Of a stretch of DNA of 64,000 nt, positions 1 to 11,700 are shown piece after piece. The translations under genes and the position numbers were made by a program. Below the pieces are notes generated by a model. The model did no database searches, was not told where the DNA came from, and worked only from the letters and a program-made list of their open reading frames with translations. Each line of letters starts with the position of its first letter. The stretch's first letter is position 1. The stretch comes from Phoronis australis (Eukaryota; Phoronida; Phoronidae), in contig NMRA01000025.1 in the NCBI GenBank assembly GCA_002633005.1, positions 385,450-449,449 on the forward strand, written 5' to 3'.

Positions 1-1039
1 CTTTTGATTTTCTTAGATTGATCCTCGCCGTTAAACCTCGCAAATAGGGGCATATATAATTTTTTCTGAATCTTTTGGAACTTTTCACAATTAAGCGAAA
101 ATGTCACACAAAAAATTAGAAACAGTCACGTTATTTATTAGATAGTCACAATATTTATTTTATTGTGCCCTTCATCACGCGCTATCTACTGTGTAATCGC
201 TTTCAAGTGGAACTTACGAGCTAATTCCTTGTGTCTGGTGTTAAATGCATCGGCAGAATTACTTTGGCATTGTGTTCTCAAGCCCAGTGATCCACTTCGT
301 ACCTAATCGGGTCTAGTGATTTCAATGTGCTTAAATGTTGCATCTGGTGAAAGCTAGGAGCTGGCTCTTAGAAAATACTGGAGTTCTAAGTTTCCTCAAA
401 AGTTTTTACAGATCAGATGCAATAACACACAGAACAAAACCATGAGACAGCAAGACGGGATTGAAGAATGAAGCATTACTTTCATTTCAAACATTTTCAA
501 AATACAGGAATGTTTTAAGATGGCAATTTATTGTAAAGGATTGATTCGTTCTCCAGAGGAACATGCAGAAAAGTGATGTCATCTAGACATTTATTTGAAG
601 AGAGACAAAAGAGAAGACAGAGGTAAATAATGACCGCATTCAGTGCGCAGCGACAAAAGACCATGGGGGTACTCTGCTAGACATCCACAAAACAAACCAC
701 CAAGTTCAGGTCTATTTTTTATGAAAATCAAGTTGGCGGTGTGGAAAATCCACCCAAAGACGATCAAAAATGAAGAGGGATTTGTTACATTTACATGTAT
801 GTATTTTGTGCAAATTTTCAAAACAAAACAAACACAGCAACTTGACTGAAATTGATGTGGGGTGGCATTTTATTATTGGTGGGTGTAAGTCTCAAAATGA
901 ATATAGGTTAAGACCAGAACCAACTTTGCTTTTTGGCCTAATGAATATTTTAACTTTATTACCATTGGAAACAACACTTGCTGTTACTTCTAATCTACAG
1001 ATAATCGAGATATAATTTAAAACTTAACATTCTGTTTGC
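1..1039. other. No recognised gene
   Basis: No coding exon with splice support or family resemblance was seen here. The short open frames on both strands have no recognisable motifs. Because CPSF6 runs off the left edge on the minus strand, this stretch is probably CPSF6 intron or 3' sequence; I could not find the conserved C-terminal and RS-domain exons of CPSF6 in it. Confidence 0.5.
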
Positions 1040-1739
1040 ATTTTTATGCACCCACCCCCATGTGGACACATTATGCTGTCATCCCCATTCGGCCGTTCGT
1101 CTGTCCAGCGTCTTCTGCTTTACCTCCAAAACACTTTGACGTATGTTCATAAAATTTTGCACATGTATTACTTTCCTGGATGGGACGGCATGAGCGAATT
1201 TTCGGACGGATCCAACAACCAGTGTGCCCACTAGTGGCAATTTTAGTTTTTTACATTTAACTATGAAACTTTGAAGGTCCTCGACATATTTTCATAAAAT
1301 TGGCATATTGGCATCTATAAACGAGATGATGCTATCCTCCCATTTTCAGACGATTCAACATAGTTTGCGCCACCTAGTGGTCATTTTTGTTGTTTACGAG
1401 TTTGTTTTTTGGCGTCCACACCTCAATCAACCAAACCATTTAAGGGATGATTTTAAAAATTGGCAAGAGTATTTATATGAAGCTAACAACAGACGACGTC
1501 GACTTTCAGGCAGATCCAACAAACGCTGTGCCCCCTAGAGGCAATTTATTTTTTTTCTGTTTTCCTTTCTTTTTCTGAAGTTCTTAGACAGAGTTTTATG
1601 AAATTTGGTAAATAGCTTTCTATTAAGGAAGCGATGGGACGTTCCCGTTTTTGGATGGATTAGACATTTTTGTGCTATCTACTGGCCAATTTTATGATGC
1701 AAATAAACAAACTTAGAAGCTGCGCAGAGTGCAGCGTAC
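1040..1739 (+). repeat. CTAGTGGC-box dispersed repeat, copy A
   Basis: This copy begins with TTTTTATGCACCCAC followed by a GTGGACACATTATGCTGTCA word, and the same head occurs inverted at 12700-12755. The body is a string of diverged monomers, each with a box like CCACTAGTGGCAATTTT (about 1230, 1370, 1530, 1680) followed by text such as TTCATAAAATT and TCAACCAAACC. Other copies lie at 11540-12755 (minus), 43255-43745 and 54885-56420. No credible reading frame crosses the copies. The family is unidentified; it is probably a non-autonomous transposable element or a dispersed satellite. Confidence 0.7.
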
Positions 1740-1791
1740 GTCCATATTAGTGCTAGGGCGTCCAAATGGACGCCCTAGCACTAATATGGAC
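1740..1791. repeat. Perfect 25-bp-arm palindrome
   Basis: The left arm at 1740-1764 and the right arm at 1767-1791 are perfect reverse complements separated by two A residues. The arm contains GTGCTAGGGCGTCCA. It lies just past the end of repeat copy A, and related GGACGCCC and TGGACACCC words recur to about 2175, so it may be the terminal hairpin of a repeat. Confidence 0.85.
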
Positions 1792-2672
1792 GCTCTGGCA
1801 AGGACGCCCAATGTATCATTTGGACACCCACTGTCAATAGGAACTTTTCAAGTTTGGACACACACATTGTAATGATTACTAGGAAGCCTATGAAGGCTCA
1901 GTGGAGGCTCTTTTTTCAAAGCAGGAAGAAATATACAATGTTGCTATGCTCACACTTGGTTGATGGCATTGTAAAAGTCTTGGTCTACACCAATTTTTTA
2001 TTAAAAATGCTCACTACAGAAGGCTGTTTTGTAAACTTAGATGTAAAAACCTTGGTCTATGCATTTTTTGTAAAAAAATCTGTGTATTTGGGGGGATTGC
2101 TGGGGTTGGGGGGTTACGCGTCGGAATTATGGACACCCTGGAATATTGGGAACCCCATTTTGGACACCCTATTTTCGAAATCCTGGATAAAGGCCTACCT
2201 AGAACCACACCGTTTGCAGTGCATTCATGGGCTCATTTCAATGCTTTTGTTTTTAAAGACGTTAACAAAATTCCTTGAATGTTACGATTTCATAGCCATG
2301 AATTACCAACAACCAAACCTTTATTCTAACAACTTGGCTAGATCAAAAATGGATACCTGTCACCTACGAACCCTTGAGTCAGCATGCATGCTGAGATACG
2401 TCACAAAATGACATACGTTTCAATATGACTTCTTGCGAACAAACTGTCAGTAACTTCCAAGTTCATATGAGCAAGAAACAGCTGGTATAATGGTATGTAG
2501 TCTGAATCAAAACACATTTTTGAGGAAGTACGGTGCATGGCAGGTTTAACAGAAAAAAAACATTCAGTCAATCAGAGTACATCCATGGTCGTTTGTGACA
2601 GTGCTGTGTATACCCCCACACCAGCATTACACAACCTTGGATACACAATGCCCAACAACTTGTAAAACTTAC
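1792..2672. other. Non-coding, repeat-like; no gene supported
   Basis: This contains scattered TGGACACCC-type words (1822, 2127, 2159) and a 185-codon open frame at 1854-2411 on the plus strand. That frame resembles no family, has low-complexity hydrophobic composition and overlaps repeat-like sequence, so I treat it as chance. The region is antisense to CPSF6 and probably lies in a CPSF6 intron. Confidence 0.4.
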
Positions 2673-2720
2673 CCCCAGGTGGAGGCGGTTCGGGACTACA
2701 CTGACCATTGCGGTCAAGGT
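2673..2720 (-). CDS. CPSF6: CPSF6 exon 9 (last one visible)
   Basis: This is 48 nt with acceptor TTCTAG and donor GTAAGT. It encodes [16 protein letters not shown], in phase with exon 8. Downstream exons are not recognised in the window, so the gene continues beyond position 1. Confidence 0.7.
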
Positions 2721-5700
2721 CTAGAATGAAAACATGCAGCATTACTGTCTAGGCACCAACGCAAGTGCTGTGAAAAGTATAAAGCCAACTGGCCGAGACA
2801 AAAATGTGCGGGTAGCGACAGAGTCTCTCACGAAACGGGCGATACTCTTACCTGGGGGACGGTCCCACTCGGGTCTGGGTGGCATCCCTCGTGGGTCAGG
2901 TCCACGTGGGCCAGGTCCTGGGGGTCCACGCGGAGGCTGCAATTGAACAAACAATGCATCACGTAATCCATTGGCACAATGGAAGTGGTATCTCAGAGCA
3001 AGTTGCTTCCATAGAACATTTACTAGGTAAGCCAAAACTGGCGTGAGTGTATAACTACAAGCTAAAAGTCTACACGTAACAAAGGCTGTGTCTCACATTT
3101 TGTACACCAGATCGATTAGTGAATACTCATCTAGTGACACAGGCTGATTTGCTGTTTTTAGTGTGAAAGATAAAATTTCAAATGAGAGAACACAAATAAA
3201 ACATGATGTGAGTTGTATCCAACAGTCCGTGGCTTGGTATTGAAAATGATATGAAGGTCACCAAACCTCAGTGAAAATGAACAATGAAAGCATAAATTTT
3301 TAGGACAAGGTTAACAAATTTGACTGATGCCTGGTGATGCCACGCCAACACCTCGTGGTAACATAATCTAAAGCTCCCTTCTCGAGATATTTTGCCAACA
3401 TTTCCCTTAACTCAGAACCCAATTTTAAAGCCATGACCTTGAAAATGATGTTAAGGTCAATGAAATTCTGTATCGCGTGGAGTAAAGACAACTCTGATGT
3501 ATTGTGACACGCAATTGGCTATACAATGACCTCAATGAACTTTAGCAACGAAGCTTGGCACTCCTAACAAGAGCACAGATTGGTCCCTTTCACACAATAA
3601 TGGTCTTTCATAATCAATTCTAAGTTGACGGCAACAATATCAGCTCATTCTCCATGGGTACTATTCTGGTGTTAAATTGAATTAAATGCGCAACATCGAT
3701 GCAAACCTTATTCTACAGCTTGTACATTTACACAGCTTAAAAGATACATTGGATAATTCATGATGCACAGAACAAGAACAAGAACAGTGTTTATGTATTC
3801 TCTACAGCCTGTTTTCAAATGAGAAAGTAATGACACCTCACAGGCCCCTCAACTCACCTCAATTTCCAAATAAGAAGTCAATAGCCAGGAATTTGATCGT
3901 ATTTTTGGCTTGCATGAAGCCGGCTGGGTGCTGGAGACCGGAACGAGACAACCTCACTTAAAACTCCGTAAAAAAATCTAAAGCTCCCTGCTTGACAGAA
4001 AGTACTCAACATGTTTCCAAGTCAAAACTATGTTGTCTCGGTCACATCCAACAACTAACAGGCAGATCTAATTTGACAAATTGCAAGCAATAAAACAAAC
4101 AGTGACGAAAACAGAGAAAAACACAACAGATGAATCGGTCCACAACTGCCTAAGAACCGTGTACATGACTGTGGAGGGCCACCAGGCCAAATTTTGATCA
4201 CAAAATGGAAATAGTAGGTTTTGCTCCATGACTGGGAGTTGCAGTCATACTTTTTTCCGGACCATGGATTGATCTAGCCGATTTGCTCGTTCTCCGCCAC
4301 CACCTTCACTCACCATGTTGGGTGGCGAAGGGCCCATGCCAGGCGGTCCCATGTTTGGGGGTCCCATATTTGGGGGTCCCATGTTTGGCGGCGGCTGGTT
4401 CATCTGTGGTCGGGCCAAGAAAACAAAAGGTGAGATGATGGCAGCCATACATCACATAGAACCTAGTCGCTGCTGAACTCTGTGGTGTCGCTCAAAACAG
4501 GTACAGAAGCAATGGCATTGCGTGTGCAATTCATTCAAGTACTCATAGATTGACAACTTAACTATTTCCAACTCTTTTGCAAGGTATTGACCATTACGCA
4601 CACTTCCTTGCATGAACATTGTCTAGACTGCTGGCACTGCACAACTATTTAGACTGCTGGCACTGCACAACTATTTACAAAAACTTGAACATTAATACTG
4701 AAAAAGAAGGTATCAAACATAACTCACCATGCCTGGCGGCGGTCCCTGCCTGGGGGGTGGACCACCGGGTCCAGGGGGAGGCATATTTCTTGGGGGCCCA
4801 CCTGGAAACTGTGGTGGAGGACCACCTACAGGACCGCCGACAAACTGCGGCGGAGGCCCGCCACCAGGTCCTCCCTGAAACTGTGGAGGGGGCCCACCTG
4901 GACCCCCGCCAAAGGGGGGACCCCCCGGCGGACCCTGCTGCGGTGGTGGACCTCTGTTTATGGGCATGGGTGGCCTCTGACCACGAGGAGGCATGCCACC
5001 GCCTCTGCCTCGACCTTGGTTCTGGTTGTAATCTACAGAAGGAAGCAATGCAATGTTGAAGAACTCTCGCTAAATTATTCATGAATCTGCAATTTCATGG
5101 TATACAGTTTTTGTAATTTCTAAATCAAAAATATCTTCTCATTGCCATCATTCTTTTTTTCAGCAGCTGCATATCTTTTCTCCTACACTGCAATTCTTTG
5201 CCAATAAAATTTTCCTTTAATGAACCATATTTTCTTTTTATCATACAACACATTTGCTACTGTGTAACTGAAGCCTGACCTGTTGCAATAGATAAGTGGT
5301 CATAAGAACACTGCATGAGAAAGGAAATACATCAGACATGAAAAAGATGTGAGATCATGAAACATGAATCTTGTTACCTCCAAATCCCCGTGAAGGAACA
5401 ATGGAGAACCTGAATTTAAAAATTTCAACCATTCACCCATCACACATCAAACTGCTTTTCTTATAATCTGGTCAAAACATTTCTGGCAACTAGAGAATAT
5501 TTTACTCCAGCACATATCAAAGCAGCATTCATTAGTATGTCTATCAATCAAATGGTTGGATTGGCACCGAGGTGGTGCAATGAGCTTCAACAAATGAATG
5601 GAGGAACTACGTCATCTTTGGAGTTTGGCCGAAATGTGTGCACCTGCCAACTTACTATTCTGTGGGGGATCATTCTTTCGGGCGGCCTGTTCAAACTGGT

Positions 5701-8700
5701 TCAGTGCCTGCCGGTTGCAGTGCGTCACCACAGGGTTCTGGCCGTGCAGTTCCTTTTTGGGCAGACGGTCCATGACGCTGCGCGAGGACATGTCTGAGCC
5801 TAGCGTGACACACGCAAACCTAACAATGCAAGCAAAAACACCAAATATGTAATAATCAACATTACACCAAAAAAGAGCCAAAGCACTTCGAAAGTTTAAG
5901 CTTTCAAACACATATCTGTTTTTGTTTTTTAAGCAAGTGATGATTGACACATCGGAAATGTTGCAATAACTCCCCCGTCTTCACACAAACATCATATAAT
6001 CAAGATGACATACATTGGTCATCACGGAGAACCAGCTTATCACAGACGTAAGGAAGATCGTAGCCACAATGTTTTTGTTCAGAAGGGGCTATTCCCTCCA
6101 AATTTCAACATAACTGATTCTCTATTCCTTCTGCGACAAAATTTGTCATTACCTATGCACACTCACATCTTGTAACATTTCATGTAGAGTACTGCCACAT
6201 ACACGCTACCAGGAAGACATTACCAGCAAAGGTCAATAGGCTAAACAATGTTAACAAAGCAGAAAGCTAATGGTATTAAAAAGAATAGAACTTCCTACAC
6301 AGAATGCATCACTTTCCTTGTCATAGGACTTGCATTGACATAATCATGCATGCTATCAAAATTCCCACGTGTTTGGGACATCATTGACGTATATACATAC
6401 TGGACACTGCAATCAAATATACTTTCATTCACATATTGATAAGTGACCCGCAGTTTCAGAACTCCGCATGAACTTGTTTGGGTCAAACGTAATATTTTGA
6501 CGCTACGTCTGTAATATCCCGGAAACCAGTTCAAAAATGCTATCAATAAAATACCACATTTGTCTGTTAGAAAGCAGTCGATATGTCCAAAATGGGCATG
6601 ATGTAGAAATGACCAATTAGAGAACCTTAATTTAAATTTAAGAGGTCACAGTTCACAAAAGTCTGTAAAGCCCAGGATTTCGCCTCAGAAGAAATGTCGT
6701 TATAGGGGGAAAATGTCATATTCAGAGAGACCCAGTGCCACTGATTTGCCATCTTAAAGGACCAAATTTGTGTCACTTTGTAGGACGACTTCATATCACT
6801 ATGTACAGATTGCCGACACCTTGTCATTAACAGTTCATTTCTAAAATAGCATTCAAAAACGTTAACACAAGCATAAATAGTTACATAGTTGTCTTTCCTG
6901 ATAATGCCTTCCTGATATTAGTAGTAATAAACTTGGTAATGAATATTCAGGGCTCGACGCTATTAAAATCGCCAGGTCGCATTTTGCGACCTAGCCAAAA
7001 TCCCAGGTCGCATTTTCAAAATCCAGCTCGCATTCGTAAATGCCAGGTCGCAAAATTTTCCTGCCATTTTTACGCGCCAAAATAGATTTTTTAGATCATC
7101 GAGAAAATGTTTGGATTATGCTCTTACCTGCAGCGTTAAATACTCACAAATTTCGGATCTCAAAATTGACTTCATTCAAGCAGGTAAGGCCTTACTGTTC
7201 TTCACGACTGCCTTTGAAAGACTATAGCGCAAGGCAAGTTGCCGACATGAAAGTTGAATGAGTGCTCTCTAACTGACTTGTGCATTCGAGTAGCTAAATT
7301 TGCGATGTGAAAAGGGAGAAAATGCCCGTTGAAAAAGTATCCGGGATTTTGTTAGATCTGGCCTGGTACTGGCTGTCATCAAAGTCGTTAACGATTCAAA
7401 CTTACTCAGGTAATGGCGAGTTACCTCAGTCCTCAATACCTTCCAAGTACGGGGAAAATAGGTCAGTCACAAAACGACACGCATGTCACTAGTGTTAACT
7501 TTCTTTCCGAGGTATAAAACAAAGCCGGGATTTGGTTTTTACATATTGTGAAGAGACGTTTTTGAAAACTGAAGTTGTGTAAAATGAAAGTGACACACCA
7601 TATAAGTTGCGTGACAATTTTAAACCAAACGCAGTCGTTTGTAGTGCGCTATGATGGGCACTAGCTTTAACTGTGGGTGTTTAATTGGAAATTCTCAAAA
7701 TTTAAGGGGGGACTTTTAATAGATCAGTGAGCGCTTATCATGAAACACTTTAAAGCTAGGGAGTGGGCTTGTGCGTGAGCATAGTCGTTAACCTCAGTGT
7801 TTGCGGTAATAAGATATTAAACACTGCAATGGTAAGAAACGTTATAATAATACGATTTTGCGAGGCAAACTCCATCTAGTATAGGGTGACTTTCTGGATA
7901 TTGTTACCACCTACATTGTACCCTTTTTAGCCACCCGGAATGATTTTGTTTTGAATTGCCCGCTTCAGCCGGAACAAGGTTGTTTCTACAGTATAGGAGT
8001 CCGAACATTTCACGGCGACAGTGGTTTGGGGAGCGAAAACTGAGTTGCCGGGGGGGGGTGTATATATAAAGAGAAGGATGAAAAGTTCGCTAACTTGAAC
8101 CACAATTTTGCATCTAGTGCCAGTTTAGTTGCAATAGCTGGCTACGGGCGTAGAATACAGGGTTTACGGAAAATCGACCTCGGGAAACATCGGAACAGGA
8201 AAACGTCAGTCCAGGGTTATATCGGTACCGGGACATCGGGTCTTTTATAACCGCTGGGAATCGGAGTTCATTTTCAAATAAAACGGAGCCGGCATACTCT
8301 TTCATTTAGGACTGTCATTGTTTTTTGAAGTGGTGCGCACGAGTGAGTTCACGCACTGAAATCGCTGGAGTAGGCCTACACTTTGCGTTGGCAACAACGT
8401 GTGAAAAACAAATCATCACGTAGCCCCATAAACAAGAAAAGGGTTTGAGAATTTCTTGGCAACTGTTTGGCGATTATTAAGGTTGTCATTTTCACTTTGG
8501 CTGTCTTAATACGATAAAAAGGAGAAGCACATCTCAGTCTAAGTCACGATTGTCTGCCGGGACCGAATGCGCGCGGCGGTGCCGCAGTGCAATATCAGGG
8601 ATCTTGTCGTGGATATTTGGTACATGTAATAAGGACATCTTATGTGAAAAATAAACATTTTTGTCCACCACAAAGTTTGGTAAGTTGATCGCTTATGAAT

Positions 8701-11700
8701 TAGTAGAAACAGCGTTGTTTTGTGAAGTTTTATCACGTGTTAAGCAGTGGCCCGAAACTTTCTTTGGCGAATCCGGGAATTTACAAAAGTGGTCGAAGGT
8801 GCTAGCCAATGAAACGCGTCAAAGATCGATTCCGCATATCCCATGTTCACACGACTTGCTTACAAGTCATCGGGAGGGCTGTTCTCGGTTAGTGTTCTTT
8901 TGAACTTGAATTTGGCAACAACCAAATAACGGTCGGATTCGTATTTGCCAGGTATCTGTTGAGAAGTGTAAATACTCAGCTCACATTCGTTGGAAATTTC
9001 AGGTCGCATTTTGCGACTTGATACGAGCTGATAAAAATCTCAGCTCGCATTTCCAAATTTCAGGTCGCAAATGCGACCTGCAGCTCGTTATGTCGAGCCG
9101 TGTCCTACCATGCAGCATTAATGCCATTGTAAATATAATGGGGGGATGTTTACCTCTGGCACGACCTCACGAAACCTTTTAACAATCACAAGAAAAAACA
9201 GAATCGGTTTTAGAAGGGCAAACCTAATTTATTGAAGGTAAAGTATAACAACTGCAGCACCAGCATACTTGGTCATTAAAATAAAGAGGAACAAGTGAAA
9301 CGTCTGAGCCCACTGTTACACAAACAAGTTTACGTATACATATGTGGGGAATCGGCCTTGTGCTGACAAGTAATATCAACTATAGGCTCAACATGGCTGC
9401 CAAACTATGTCGAGATTGAAGACATGACATGTGACAGGCAAATGTTTATTGAGTGCAATCACTTGCCCTCAAGGTGTTGTCAGTTCCCAGGCTAACCAAT
9501 GCACTCACCCCTTTGACTGTCCGTTGGCTCGATTCTCGTAAAATTTTATCTCAATTAAATCAGTGATGCCTAGGCTGTGTATGGCATCTGTCAGATCCTG
9601 GTCTGTTGTCCACTGAAACACAAATGTATAGAAGTTAACGACTCACTAAACATATTCAAGGTATTTCAAGGTCCAACCAAACTTAGCACAATGATCCACG
9701 GACAGATGTGATTATGTTCCACATTAAAACGGGAACAAATGTGAGCACTAATCAATTCCCAATTGAAGCTACACAAATCAAATCAAACAAGATGGGTCTT
9801 TTACAGCAATCATGCCTGCCAACAAGAGTTGAAACAGGAGAAATGCTGCAGTTAGTTGGAGCCCACACACACAATAGAAATCCAAATTTTAGGCATGGCT
9901 TCAACAGTAGGCCTACACTCAACAAATTTCAGGCATGGCTTCAACAGTAGGCCTACACTCTGCAAGTTATAGGCATGGCTTCAAGAGTAGGTCTATACTC
10001 TGCAAATTTTAGGCATGGCTTCAACTATACTCTGCAAATGTTCTAGCATAAATTCCTGCATATACGTGTATGCTTCAAAGTTATCAATATAACTTTCTAG
10101 GAATTTATCTATATCGATGTTTCACGCTCAAAATACATACCCATGTCAAGTTGCCAACATAGAGTGCCACCCTCTTGCCAGTATAGGTAGTGCTGCCAAC
10201 AGCTGGCCCAGGCTTGGCAGCAGGTGTAGTCGAATGGCTGGACGATGACGAGTTGTTGAACTGTTGCTAGAAGAAATGAAACCATTCAAGACAGTACCTG
10301 AATACCATCTGACAAGCTGTATTCGGTGTCCAAAGCGATGAGTAAAAGCCAATGAAAATCCAAGAAACAGCTCATGTGAGAATTATGGAAGATAATTAAT
10401 ATTCCTGGACACCAATCTAGGTAGGACGGACATTTTTAGATAGTAGATACAATTTTCTAAGGAACCGGCGCAATTTGACTGTTTCAATTACAAAAATGAA
10501 CTTGGTGACCCCAGAATTTTACTGAGTTACTTGTATCCAGTCAGTAGTGGCCAACTTACCTCAACAAGATTATCACCAGATCCTGTCCCAGCTGTTATAA
10601 CATCGTCGTACAAGTCCTCGTGATTAAAATCTCCGTCCTGCAAGAACGTAAAATACAGTCTCATCTTCATCAGCTTTTAGCCACATTATTCCAAAGCTGT
10701 TACCAAGGTTACCATCAGACAAGTAGACTGTTAAATAGGCCAAGACTAAGGGAAGGGTCTGAGATCTCCCACAGCGAAATCATATATTTACCCATGACAT
10801 CCATATGTGACATACATATGTGACATACAGCCAGATAAAGCTAATCTAAATCATTTGCCAAGTGGCAATAGCCTCTTGGCTTAAAGGTTAAAATGCTCGG
10901 GTCCTAAACAGGTTCAAATAACGGAGTCATCGAAATTTTCTACATTGGCGCCAAACAACGGAAGAACCCCACGACCAGATAGGGTGCCAGCACTCCTCTA
11001 ATGGGAGTCCCGAGTCACGCTCCAGCAACTACAATGGAAACCCAGAGTAGAAACTTGGAGGACCTGAGGGGACAGGCAACACATTTGATCCGTAGAAGGG
11101 AGAGGGGTGTTCTGACCCACGACTACCGGGAATGACGAACAGACAGATAACGCCTTTCTAAATCGCTTGCGAAGTGGCAGTTGCCTCTTGGCTGAACAGT
11201 TTAGACGGTCCCCTCACACACGTGCAACCTGGGTTGAAGCGCGGGCACCTTTAATCAGCCGCTTGATGAAACAATGAGAAGGTACACAACTGCAATCCAA
11301 TATGGTTGACCACCAGACAGTTCCGGAGTAAATCAAAGCATGTCAATCTTGGAGTATTTTATCTGCCACAGCAACACATCCACAGGTTGTACTCCAGATA
11401 TTCCTAACTCAATTCGCAGAATTCACGGCAAAGTGTCGTGGCAGACCTGTTCCATATACAAAAACTAATGCGCACGCTCATCAGGCTACTCACAACACCT
11501 ACATCAACTAACAAAAGCAACGCAGAGCGTTGAAATACGCCAACGAATGCATTGCAAATGGTGTGCTTTTAGGGTTATTAATTTTTATCATAAAAATGGC
11601 TACTAGATGGCGCAAAAACATACAATCTATCCAAAAACGGGAACATGCCTTATTTCAAAAAATCTGTCAAGGAACTTCAGAGAAACAACAGAAAACAGAA

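Noticed and set aside
1854-2411. 185-codon plus-strand open frame
   Set aside because: No family resemblance, low-complexity hydrophobic composition, lies in repeat-like sequence probably within a CPSF6 intron.
4619-5082. Longer open frames on both strands over the Pro-rich exon
   Set aside because: They are shadows of GC-rich, repetitive CPSF6 exon 6 in other frames.
5378-5409. Possible 32-nt CPSF6 exon between exons 5 and 6 ([11 protein letters not shown] in one frame)
   Set aside because: It has GT/AG sites, but including it breaks the phase between exon 5 and exon 6, whereas direct joining works.
9154-9218. Candidate CPSF6 microexon encoding GFREVVPE or GFALLKP
   Set aside because: Phases do not fit; exon 5 already supplies [10 protein letters not shown] when its acceptor is placed at 5820-5821.
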